A stretch of DNA of 64,000 nt from Phytomonas francai (lineage: Eukaryota > Euglenozoa > Kinetoplastea > Trypanosomatida > Trypanosomatidae), in assembly GCA_001766655.1 (NCBI GenBank), contig MJCC01000009.1, positions 554,494 through 618,493 on the forward strand, given 5' to 3'. Below are positions 8,995-18,198 of the stretch, one piece after another (position 1 is the first letter of the stretch; each line of letters begins with the position of its first letter). Under the pieces are notes generated by a model. That model worked only from the letters and a program-made list of their open reading frames with translations. It was not told the DNA's origin and searched no databases. The position numbers and the translations under genes were made by a program.

Positions 8995-11834
8995 TTACAG
9001 AATATCCCTCGTCCAATTCTGAAGAGCAAATCCCTGGCCTGGAGCTTTCGTTTGAAATATAACGCCTTCACCGGCGGGTTTCTCTAAGTCCTTCGTGCTG
9101 AACTTCGGAAAGTTTCTGAAGACGGCGTTTTGCGCGGGGAGATTTCGCACCGAGATTTGAAAGTCGTCGAAGTTTCCTTCTACACGAAGGCCAAGTGTCA
9201 TTGGAATTTCCTTCACTTCTTTATTCCCCTCTTCGGGGCAAAGCACCGCGCAGCTGTTTTGAAAGTATTCCTCCCCGACGATCTTTCGAAAATCCCCGGC
9301 ATTTCGTACGAAGCTCTCCGTGAGCTCGCCCTCGATCACACGCGGGATCAAGAGATATGGATGGGGGCTCGGCTCGAGATCGCAGAGCATCGCAATCTCG
9401 CGCGCCTGCAGAAAAGTCCATATATTCGGCGAAGGATTTACGGGATCGAGTGTGGAATTGCAGCAAATCTGATAGGTTGGATTCATATTGCCGCTGTTTT
9501 TATTATTAGTATTGTCAACATTCGATGCAAGGGAGAGCATAATGGGTGGATAATTCGATCTATTCGCGTTTTCCATCTCAATTTGGGAGACAGCATTGTA
9601 GATCAAACGATTGTCGATATTAGAAAGCATCATCCACATCTTCACTGGCCGGGTTACCTGAATTTGAAGGATCACACTCGGCTTTGCGCCGGAAAAAGTG
9701 AAAGGAATACGAATATCGGAAGCATTCTCCTGCGTAAAAACCACGCCACCGCCAGAAAAGTACTCGAGCACTTCTTCCCACGTCAACCACAACACAGTGC
9801 TGTCGTTCGGATCGAACCCGACCGACTGTGCAACCTCACTCATACCCTGCTGCGTATTATTAGCATCCTTCCACAGCAAGGATGTTCTCGACCATTTACA
9901 GCGGCTATCAGAGCCCCATAACCAGGGATTTCGGATTTTAAACAAATAAAACTCCTGCTGTGACGGGCGAATCACGCGGAGGAGGGTGAAAGCATGCCCC
10001 GGCATCAGGCCCGTTCCCGACAGCCTATCCCCAAGCTCAGGGTTCTCAGAGAAGTCGGGGGTGTTGTCCGTCCCCGGCAGCAGCGCCGGCGCGGTCCCGG
10101 GGGTGGTAAGCTGAACTAGGTATCCCTCTTCGGTAGACCGCTGAAGGCGCTTAAGGAGATCGATACCCTTCTTGCCGATCTCGCCCCTCTCCCTCATCTC
10201 CGCCGCGGCTTCGGCGAGCTCGTCGTCGATGCGGAGCGACGGGGCGCCGGTGAAGTCGGTGAGGGCGTGGACCGGGTCGCCCGACTCGATCCGTGCGAAG
10301 CTGCCGTGCAGCTTCGCGAAGGCCTTCTCGAGGATGGTCGCCCAGAGCTCGCACGGGTCCGCTGTGTGCGCGACCTGCGGGGACGACGCGACGACCGGCA
10401 CGTAGTCATCCACGAGCACGACGCGCCAGAGCCCGTTCTTGTTGAATCCGACGCGGTACGCCCCGAGCTCCCGCTCCCGCTGTCCGACTGTGCCAGTCCA
10501 AATTCCCGTGTCAGGCCCACGGCCCGTGTTCATCCCCGTGCCAGTCCAAATTCCCGTGTCAGGCCCACGGCCCGTGTTCATCCCNNNNNNNNNNNNNNNN
10601 NNNNNNNNNNNNNNNNNNNNNNNNNNNNNNNNNNNNNNNNNNNNNNNNNNNNNNNNNNNNNNNNNNNNNNNNNNNNNNNNNNNNNNNNNNNNNNNNNNNN
10701 NNNNNNNNNNNNNNNNNNNTCAGGCCCACGGCCCGTGTTCATCCCCGTGCCAGTCCAAATTCCCGTGTCAGGCCCACGGCCCGTGTTCATCCCCGTGCCA
10801 GTCCAAATTCCCGTCCCCGTCCAAGCCCCCCTGCCCTTCGGGTGGCAGCGGAAGAGCTCGAAGATGCGCGCGGGCCGCTCCGCGAGGGTCGCGACCGCGC
10901 AGAGGATCCAGCCGTCGCCGAGGTCGCCGAGCCGCATGCGGCCGGGCCCCGGCTCCGCGCGGAAGAGTCGCCGCTGCGCGCGCTGCGCGGGCCGCAGGTA
11001 CATCGCGGGGCGGGCCCACGCGTAGCCCCGGAGGGGGTTGCCCGCCCCGCAGAAGGACGCCGGGGTCGGCGGGAAGGCGGGGTCGACGAAGGGCAGGCGG
11101 CGCGCGAGGCAGGCCGCGAGGACGTCCTCCTCGTCCGCGTCCGCGCCGGCGGCCGCGCGGATCGCCTCGATCTGCGGCCGGATCACCCCCGCCCACTGGG
11201 CCTCGCGGCGCGCGGCCAGGTAGGCCGGCGAGAGCGGCCGCGCGAGGAGGTTGCTCGTGAAGCCGTCGATGTGCCCCTTCACGTAGAGCTCCGTCTCGCC
11301 GGGGTAGACGACGACGGTGGCCTCGATCTCGCCGGCGTCGCCGCGGCGCAGCGTCGTCGCGCCGAGCGGGATGACTCGGCTCAGCGCGCTGAAGACCGTG
11401 CGCACGTGGACCTCGCAGACGACGCTGTCGTTGTAGAACGCCAACGTCTTCAGCTCGCGGTTGAAAATGCGGTACAGCAGCCCAGGCACGTCAAAGCAGT
11501 TCATGATGTCCCCGTGAAAGTCCGGCTCGCCGTTTTGCATCTTGGCTATATCTTTGTCATCGCTGTCGTAAATCGGATTCATCGCGCTGGCGATATCGAA
11601 CTCATCGTCGGGATCGTCATCGAGTACTTTAAGGCTGATCGGCTCGAAGCGACAAGACATCAGCGACTCCGTATTCCGAGACCTCATGTGAAATCCTTTT
11701 TGGTGTTCGAGCGGTTTCAGATGAGAATTCCCAGACTCAGGCTTTGGTAAAGTATCCAGCGTCTCGAGATCTTCCGAATCGGAGAAAAGGCTGTTATTAC
11801 TGATTTCTAACACTTCGGTCGCAGGAGCTGACAT
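8995..11834 (-). CDS. Calpain-like protein, catalytically dead, kinetoplastid type (interrupted by gap)
   Basis: A calpain-family protein in the kinetoplastid arrangement. Numbering is from the ATG at 11834. An N-terminal acidic region is followed by a DUF1935-like domain at about 110-195 (LLYRIFNREL, LAFYNDSVVCEVHV, VYPGETELYVKG). The calpain protease core starts near 285. In the catalytic-Cys box the usual LGDCWFL reads LGDGWIL, so the nucleophile is Gly (codon 10913-10911). The His (PGHAFTLL) and Asn (IRNPW) motifs survive beyond the gap. A C2-like beta domain forms the C-terminus. A 16-aa minisatellite sits inside the protease core, between the Cys box and the GAYRVGF...VDDYVPV segment, and surrounds a 135-N gap. 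The two coding halves are in different frames only because of the gap length. Likely a non-proteolytic structural or membrane-associated protein, as proposed for many kinetoplastid calpain-like proteins. The ATG at 11834 is used because the codon two positions earlier is TTG. Confidence 0.9.
10490..10830. repeat. 48-bp coding minisatellite with a 135-N gap
   Basis: Units of 48 bp with the core CAGGCCCACGGCCCGTGTTC encode TGIWTGTGMNTGRGPD. About two units are visible left of the gap and a little over two right of it. Each unit contains the inverted repeat CACGG-C-CCGTG. N's occupy 10585-10719. Unit starts at 10511 and 10559 (left) and 10720 and 10768 (right) are out of register by 17 bp modulo 48. 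Confidence 0.95.
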
Positions 11835-12643
11835 CTTCAAGCCACGCTATCGCGGGAAAAAATAGTAATAATAGTAAAAAATAAAATAAAAATGGTTTTT
11901 TTTTTTTTGAAGGAAGCAACAACTAGAGAGCTCGAAAAGGAGATGTACCCAGTAGAGTGCAAAAGAATAGATATCGGAAGCCCCTACGCAGCGCAAAAAA
12001 AAACAAAACGAAAAAAATGAGAGATGCACAGTAAAGCAATGATTCCCTAAGGAAAATGAAGAATATGGTTACCTAATCGGGTTTTAAAATGACAATAAAG
12101 GCACAATATAAATTCGAAGAAAAAGAGCCGTACAAAGATATACTATTAGCCCAAGGTATCTTAAATATTGAGAGAGAGAAGAAAGGAAAGGAACAGATTG
12201 TGTTAGTACATTAATATCAATATAAATGTATATATAATAGGATTTATAGAAATGTTTTTTTTTTTTAGTCTGATTGATTACTATGCTTTCACTTCTTCAG
12301 CAGCTCCATACGCAATTACACAATGTTTCTTTCTCTTTTTATGCGTACAATATACATATATACATATATATATATACATATATAATAGACGCAGATAGGC
12401 CCCTATATTAAACTTTTCCGCGAAAAAGTCATAGTATCTTCAAAATCCGTTTTCAAAACGATTTTTTTGTAAAAATATCCTATTACTTTATTTATGCACG
12501 TGCACCACACCCCCACAGCTCTTGCCGTAAAGGGAGAGGGAAAATCAACCTATCCGCTCCCCCCTTGTCCTTTATTATTTTAAAGTTCGTCTCCCGCGAT
12601 AGGAAACTCTTTCTCATCTCACGAATTCTGCGCAAACGATTAT
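11835..12643. other. Intergenic region
   Basis: AT-rich spacer between the adenylosuccinate lyase and calpain-like genes. It has a T12-type homopolymer near 11896 and TA-rich microsatellites at about 12350-12385. No gene seen. Confidence 0.5.
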
Positions 12644-14035
12644 TTAAAGATGAGAATCAGCGTACCCAACGTAGTTTAGCGGGGTAATTGCCTTTAGCTC
12701 TTGCCTTACTTCCTCGCTAATGCCTTTCAGGCTGTCGATAAATTCAAGCATGGTTTTCTCGCTCAACCCCCCCTTTCCACGTGTGAATTCTTTTAGCGCT
12801 TCGTATGGATTTGGAAAGCCTTCACGACGGAGAATGGTTTGAATCCCCTCGGCAACCACCGCCCAGTTGTTTCGAAGATCCGCGGCAAGCGCGTGCGGGT
12901 TCACGCAGAGCTTATTTAATCCGCGCTCGATCGAGCGGAGGGCGATCACGGCATGCCCGATGGGAGCGCCGAGATTACGGAGCACCGTGCTATCCGAGAG
13001 ATCCCGCTGTAGCCGCGAGATCGGCAATTTGCTGGCGAGAAAGTGCCAAAGCGCGTTGCTCACGCCCAGATTCCCCTCCGCGTTCTCGAAATCGATCGGG
13101 TTCACCTTATGCGGCATCGCGCTGCTCCCGACCTCGTTCGATTTCGTCCGCTGCGTGAAGTAGCCGAGGGCGATGTACCACCACGTGTCCACGCAGAGGT
13201 CGAGCAGGATCCTCTGCACCCGCGCGCACGCGTCGCCGACGGCCGCGATGTTGTCGTAGTGCTCGATCTGCGTCGTGTAGGTTTGCCGCCGCAGGCCGAG
13301 GTAGTTTTGCAAAAACGCGCGCGCGAACTCGACCCAGTCCACGCCGGGGAAGGCCACCCGGTGCGCGTTCAGATTCCCGCTCGCGCCGCCGAATTTGCCG
13401 CCCGCGGCGATCCCGCGGAGGGCCTTTTCCTGGGCCTCCAGCCGCTCCAGCCAGACGGCGTACTCCTTCGCGAGGTTCGTCGGGCTCGCCGGCTGCCCGT
13501 GCGTGCGCGCGAGCATCGCAAAATTCCACTCGCCCAGCCCCCGGCGAATCGCCCCGCGCACGCGATTCAACGCGGGAAAGTAAACCCTCTCGAGGGCGTC
13601 GCGGAGCATCATCGGAATCGCCGTGTTGTTGATGTCCTGCGAGGTCAGCCCAAAGTGCACGAACTCCGTCATCGTCTCGAGGCCAGGGATTTTGCGCATT
13701 TTCTCCTTTATGAAGTACTCGACGGCTTTGATGTCGTGATTCGTCGAGGACTCGATCGCTTTGATGCGCTGGGCGTCGGACAGGCTAAAATTTTCGTACG
13801 TCGCCGCGCGGAGCGCCGCGAGCTGCGCGTCGGTGGCGCCGCGGAGCGGCGTGATCGCGGGAACCTCCTTGCACAGCGCGATAAAATAAAGCACCTCCAC
13901 CTGCACCCGATATTTAAAGAACGCGAATTCGGAAAAGAACGCGCGCAAGGGGAGAGTCGAGGTTTTATACCGCCCGTCCAAAGGAGAAAGGGCGAACAAT
14001 GGGTCATCCACGGAGAACACGGATTCGGCGGACAT
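12644..14035 (-). CDS. ADSL: Adenylosuccinate lyase (bacterial PurB type), possibly glycosomal
   Basis: Converts adenylosuccinate to AMP plus fumarate. Kinetoplastids cannot make purines de novo, so this is a salvage step turning IMP into AMP. At 463 aa it has the usual PurB length and can be followed end to end against E. coli PurB: LSPLDGRYK near 16-24, the STNHDIKAVEYF motif near 97-108, LARTHGQPASP with its His near 179, and the superfamily signature SSAMPHKVNPIDFENAEGN at about 304-322, which carries the catalytic serine loop. The C-terminus ends in Ser-His-Leu, which fits a type-1 peroxisomal/glycosomal targeting signal, so import into glycosomes is inferred. The ATG at 14035 follows a short 5' UTR with a clear splice acceptor. 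Confidence 0.97.
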   Translation of the reverse strand: MSAESVFSVDDPLFALSPLDGRYKTSTLPLRAFFSEFAFFKYRVQVEVLYFIALCKEVPAITPLRGATDAQLAALRAATYENFSLSDAQRIKAIESSTNHDIKAVEYFIKEKMRKIPGLETMTEFVHFGLTSQDINNTAIPMMLRDALERVYFPALNRVRGAIRRGLGEWNFAMLARTHGQPASPTNLAKEYAVWLERLEAQEKALRGIAAGGKFGGASGNLNAHRVAFPGVDWVEFARAFLQNYLGLRRQTYTTQIEHYDNIAAVGDACARVQRILLDLCVDTWWYIALGYFTQRTKSNEVGSSAMPHKVNPIDFENAEGNLGVSNALWHFLASKLPISRLQRDLSDSTVLRNLGAPIGHAVIALRSIERGLNKLCVNPHALAADLRNNWAVVAEGIQTILRREGFPNPYEALKEFTRGKGGLSEKTMLEFIDSLKGISEEVRQELKAITPLNYVGYADSHL

Positions 14036-14079
14036 GCGCGCGATAGCTTTCCGAATTTTTTCCTCGAGGATCGAATTTA

Positions 14080-14104
14080 CTAATAACGATAAAAAGAAAC
14101 GCTA
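14080..14104 (-). promoter_or_regulatory. Trans-splice acceptor of the adenylosuccinate lyase gene
   Basis: The minus strand reads GCGTTTCTTTTTATCGTTAT then TAG, with AG at 14081-14080. This gives a 5' UTR of about 45 nt before the ATG at 14035. Confidence 0.55.
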
Positions 14105-15021
14105 AGGTGGATCTATTAAGCTAAGAGGGGGCGTGGGGGAAGTTAGCGATATTTGATAGCGTATAGCAAAGCATATATGTGCTCGATACAACTTTTCCCC
14201 CATAAATTTTGTTATAGTTTGTCGTGCTCTGTTATTCGAATCAAGAGCTCCCCCTCTCCATATAAAAACGAATCCGTGCACTTTGCTTTATCCCCTCAGC
14301 ATGTCCTTCAAAATAATTCAAATGGTAAGCAGAGTTAACCTTGGATCGTGCTTTAATGCTAAACAAAAGTTCTGCTTCGCTCGAATTTCGCTCGCGTCGG
14401 TAGGTGCGTGCGTGCGTGCGTGCGCGCGGGGAAGCGCGTTGAGCATGGATCTGAGTCTAATTCAACTGCAAAGCACAATGCCTTCGCTGGGGCGCTCGTC
14501 CGCCTTTTAATTCTTCTGCTTCTAGATAGCATCCCATTTGATGCTGATTTGTCTTGATAGAGGTGCGTAAATATGTCGTCTAACCACGATCCTTTTTTCC
14601 CCTATCGCGAATCATTTCACGGTACTTTCTTTATAAGTCAAAGGGTTGCAAAAAGAGAATAAGAGGAGAAAACTATTTGGGTTTGAACTTCATCTACTCG
14701 GGCTTTCCCTTCCAAAATGAGAAAATAAATCTCAACCCCGCTAGGGAATCTCCTTTCGACTAATTCAGACGAAGGGATTCCACCTTTTAAGGTGCATCTT
14801 AATCGTAACAGAACAAAACAAAAAAGAGTTTGTTGAGTATCCCACAGTCTCGGAAGGAAATCCCTTGGGAAGGGGAGGGGAATATTATTCGAAAAGACGG
14901 CATCCCGCTCCGCTATATCCCTCCCCTCTTCCCTTGTGATCATCTCCTTCCTCTTTCCCCATGCAACCGAACGGCGTTTTTTATTTTATTGTTAATAAAA
15001 AAATTGCCTTCTCTTCCCCGT
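14105..15021. other. Intergenic region with (GCGT)n microsatellite
   Basis: AT-rich apart from a tetranucleotide GTGC/GCGT run at about 14403-14430. No convincing gene. It should contain the 3' UTR of the L11 gene. Confidence 0.5.
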
Positions 15022-15588
15022 TTATCGTCTGCGGCGGCTGGCGACGCGCTTGACCTTCTTGCCCTTGAGGATGATGCCGTCGTGGACCTTCTCGAACCAC
15101 TTCATCGCGTCCTCCTTCGTCAGCCGGTGGCTGTGGCCGACGCGCGCGCAGCATCGCTTGCGGTGGGCCACCCGCTCCCCGCGGCGGCCGAGGACGACGT
15201 AGAAGTCCATGCCGTAAATCCCGGTCGAGGGGTCGTACTTGATCCCGAGGTCGATGTGCTCGCTGATGCCGAACCCGAAGGAGCCGGTGTCCGAGAAGTT
15301 GTAGTTCATCAGCTCGAACTCCTTCACCTTGAGCCCCTTCTCGAGCAGCTCCTCCGCCTTCTTCCCGCGGACGGTGCAGTGCACGGCGATCTTTTCATTT
15401 CGCCGGATGCCGAAGGTGCGGACGGTCAGGCGGGCCCGCGAGAGCACCGGGACCTGCTCGCAGAGCTGCTCCAACACCTTCGCCGCGCGCGTCAGCCGAT
15501 CGCCGCTCTCGCCCACGCAGATGTTAATGCACAGCTTGCGCACCATGATCTCCCGCATCGGGTTCGTGGCCTTGCTCTCCGCGACCAT
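15022..15588 (-). CDS. RPL11: 60S ribosomal protein L11 (uL5)
   Basis: A protein of the large ribosomal subunit that contacts 5S rRNA. The 188-aa sequence from [20 protein letters not shown] contains the conserved uL5 stretches [79 protein letters not shown] and [21 protein letters not shown], and ends in a basic tail. The length is normal for eukaryotic L11. The open frame extends 61 codons upstream, but uL5 proteins start near this methionine and the upstream part is not conserved-looking, so the start is placed at 15588. This gene lies between adenylosuccinate lyase and an LLPH-like gene and is presumably strongly expressed. Confidence 0.97.
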   Translation of the reverse strand: MVAESKATNPMREIMVRKLCINICVGESGDRLTRAAKVLEQLCEQVPVLSRARLTVRTFGIRRNEKIAVHCTVRGKKAEELLEKGLKVKEFELMNYNFSDTGSFGFGISEHIDLGIKYDPSTGIYGMDFYVVLGRRGERVAHRKRCCARVGHSHRLTKEDAMKWFEKVHDGIILKGKKVKRVASRRRR

Positions 15589-16037
15589 TTTCCTTTTCTC
15601 CGTCTGTGGGGTTGTTTGTTTTTTTCTCGCGTACTGCCTGCTAAGGGTTATAGGGTGGATACTCTTGGGTGGAGGACACGTGTATGTAGTGGGTACGCAC
15701 AACACGAACGACGCGACGGCGTTCCGAATCCAGGTGATTCGAGGGTTGGGATAATTTACCAAACCCACCAAAAAGAAAAGAAAAGAGGAGAGAGGTGCAT
15801 TTTTTTATTATTTAATACTCACGAGAGGACTGCCGTCTGAAGCTCAGAAAATGGAAAGGAATTGGTACAATAGTGTATCATCTTTTTTTTAAAAATTTCA
15901 ATGTTTGATTAATGCAGATTATATTAGTTCGAAAATTATATATATATATATATATATATAATTATTTTTTAAGCTAATGTTTAACGATTTAGTTAACGCA
16001 AAGTTGGGAGCGCTTCCATTGCGTTCCCCCTCTTCAG
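15589..16037. other. Intergenic region with (TA)n
   Basis: Short AT-rich spacer with a (TA)n microsatellite at about 15938-15961. Its right part is the 3' UTR of the LLPH-like gene and its left part the 5' UTR of L11. No gene seen. Confidence 0.5.
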
Positions 16038-16973
16038 CTATAGCACGACGGTCTTTCCGCTTTTGAGGGGCCTTGCTAACTTTTTGGCGGATTTACTCCC
16101 ACTGCTCACAATGCGCCGCGTTTTCACACCTTTGTCCGACTTACTATTACTATTTGTCATCATTTTCTTCATTTTACTTGACCCCCCTGCGGCGACGACG
16201 ACGCCCTTGCGCTTTTGTGGAGCCTCCATGCTTTTAATCCGCGTCGCCTTACTCCGGCCTCCCTCCTCCTCTTCCTCCTGCGTATTCCCCGCAACGTCCT
16301 CCTCTATCACCAGATCCCGATCTTTCTTAGCCTTGCCCAGGCTCTTCGAATGGCCGTCCTCGCCTTTCGTTTTCTTCCCGGACGGGCGGGCTTTTTGCCA
16401 GGTGGACTTTTCCAGCTCGAAGACGTACTCTTCGGGCCCGTCCTCGTCGTCGTCATCGGCCTCCTCGTTCTCCCGCCGGGTGCTCTTCGAGGCCTCCGAG
16501 GGGCCCTTTTCCTCGCGCGCGATTCCCTCGTGGCCCCCTTCCCTCGCGCGCGTCCTTCGGGCGAGGTCGGCCTTCGTGAGGGCGTGTCCGGCGATCGGGG
16601 CGTCGGCGTCGACGACCTCGCGATTCACGGCCTGCGGGTGCGGCCCGCCGGGGTCCGACTTCCCGTAAAAATTCGTGCGGGGCGGCGGAAGCCGCAGGGG
16701 CTTTGTGAAGTCGTAGGAGACGTGGTTGAGCTCCATGCGGTAGGTGTTGTTCAGCCGCGCGCTCGTGTTCGGGACGCGGGGGTCGAGCTCGGGGTTGAGG
16801 AAGTGAAAGCGCGTCTCGGGATCCTGCGGGGGGACCGCGCTGATCCCGCCTTTCGTCGTGAGCTCCAGCTTGTGGTGGAGCTTGCGAATACGCTCCGCGG
16901 TCCGCTCCCGCTCCCCCTCCGCCCGCTGCCGACGGTGCATTTTCTTCCATTTCGAACGGGTTGACTTCGCCAT
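16038..16973 (-). CDS. LLPH/DUF2423-like basic nuclear protein, 311 aa
   Basis: The N-terminus MAKSTRSKWKKMHRRQRAEG closely resembles the start of the LLPH/DUF2423 family, small nucleolar proteins linked to large-subunit biogenesis. The following part (about 25-120) has HHKLELTTKGGISAVPP and NTYRMELNHVSYDF, which look conserved. From about 120 the protein is charged and low-complexity, with an Asp/Glu run (EADDDDEDGPEE), KATRIKSME and Lys/Ser-rich segments to the end. It is much longer than typical LLPH proteins, so the family call rests on the first 40 residues. Nucleolar location is inferred. Confidence 0.7.
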   Translation of the reverse strand: MAKSTRSKWKKMHRRQRAEGERERTAERIRKLHHKLELTTKGGISAVPPQDPETRFHFLNPELDPRVPNTSARLNNTYRMELNHVSYDFTKPLRLPPPRTNFYGKSDPGGPHPQAVNREVVDADAPIAGHALTKADLARRTRAREGGHEGIAREEKGPSEASKSTRRENEEADDDDEDGPEEYVFELEKSTWQKARPSGKKTKGEDGHSKSLGKAKKDRDLVIEEDVAGNTQEEEEEGGRSKATRIKSMEAPQKRKGVVVAAGGSSKMKKMMTNSNSKSDKGVKTRRIVSSGSKSAKKLARPLKSGKTVVL

Positions 16974-18198
16974 ACCGACCTTCGTGCTTTCAAATAAAGT
17001 TACCGAAAAGCAACAACTAGAACTGAGGAGGTATACAGCGATTTATGGTCTATTTTTTGTTTTCTTGGATGGAGAAGAGAGAAGTCCTGAAAGGTGCTTC
17101 CTTCTGATTTTCCTTTCTGTAGTTATACCAAAAAAAAAAAAAAAAAAGGAAAGAAACAGAGCATGTTTACTAGTAGCCCATGCAAAAATAAAATTAGACT
17201 CGACCACTCCCCCCCCACGAAAAGGAGTGCTCTCTTATCAAATTTATTTTTAGGCGACACCAAAATATATTGCATCAAGGCGAGTACGTCCATGACTTGG
17301 GTAAAGTAAAAGTTTATTATTTTTATGTGATACTAAAAAAGAAAGCATGAGAATAGCTCCACGGTAGTTTCAAAGGTTTCTTTTTTTCCTCATTACGATT
17401 ATTATGCGACATTATATATTTTTTATTAGGTCTCAACACAAAGGATGTGATAAGGCTATAATTAGAGGCTATTATGCATTCATTTTTAAATTCTAACAAT
17501 TAATTAGCACGCAAAATTCATAAAGCAAAAATACAAAAACGCCTTAAAGAAAACTCTTGTTAAAGACACAAATAAGGAAGAAATTCGAAACATGACTGAG
17601 TAGGTGATTAAAGCAGATAAAAACGGCAAAAGAGGTGTCTACTCATCAAAAAATTGAATATAGCGATAATATACTTCATTCATGCGTAGGGAGAAAATTG
17701 TCCCTTTTAATTGGCGTAAAATCCAACTTGTGTGCTTTCCACTCAAAGCAATAATGATAATATGATTATTATTAATAATGTATATAAATATATATACATA
17801 TATATCTATATATCTATATATATATATATATCTATATAAATAAATGCGCTGTACTTTTACCCTTTCCAAACATCCCGAACTTCTTAGCATTTACACTAGC
17901 TAAAGAAGACTGTTAACTGGAGGCTGTAAAATATGTTTTTTTTTTTCCATTCCTCTGTTTAATTGTTGTAGCAATGCATTTGTATTTTATTTGAATATTC
18001 GAATGCGTCAACCAAAATCACCCTCCCTATTCTTCAACAGCAAAACATCAGCATCGAAATTCACACTTCAACATCAAACATCGTACTAGTGGAAAGGATC
18101 TTAAGAAAGAGAGAAAGAAACAGAGAGATAAAGGGTAGAGGAGGTTACACTACCTCTATCCTCGCCATTAATTAATAATAGTATTCGTATTATCAATT
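16974..18198. other. Intergenic region with A18 and (TA)n runs
   Basis: No gene seen. An A18 run at 17130-17147 is T18 on the minus strand and is followed by GGTATAACTACAG, making a plausible splice acceptor for the LLPH-like gene with AG at 17118-17117. A TA-rich microsatellite covers about 17775-17840. The rest is AT-rich 3' UTR of the poly(A) polymerase-like gene. Confidence 0.5.

Noticed and set aside
10490..10830. CRISPR-like or transposon-like array
   Set aside because: Units are contiguous with no spacers, in frame with calpain coding, and there are no cas genes or terminal repeats.
13043..14083. Plus-strand open frame of 346 codons
   Set aside because: Exact antisense shadow of adenylosuccinate lyase, Arg-rich, with no recognisable motif.
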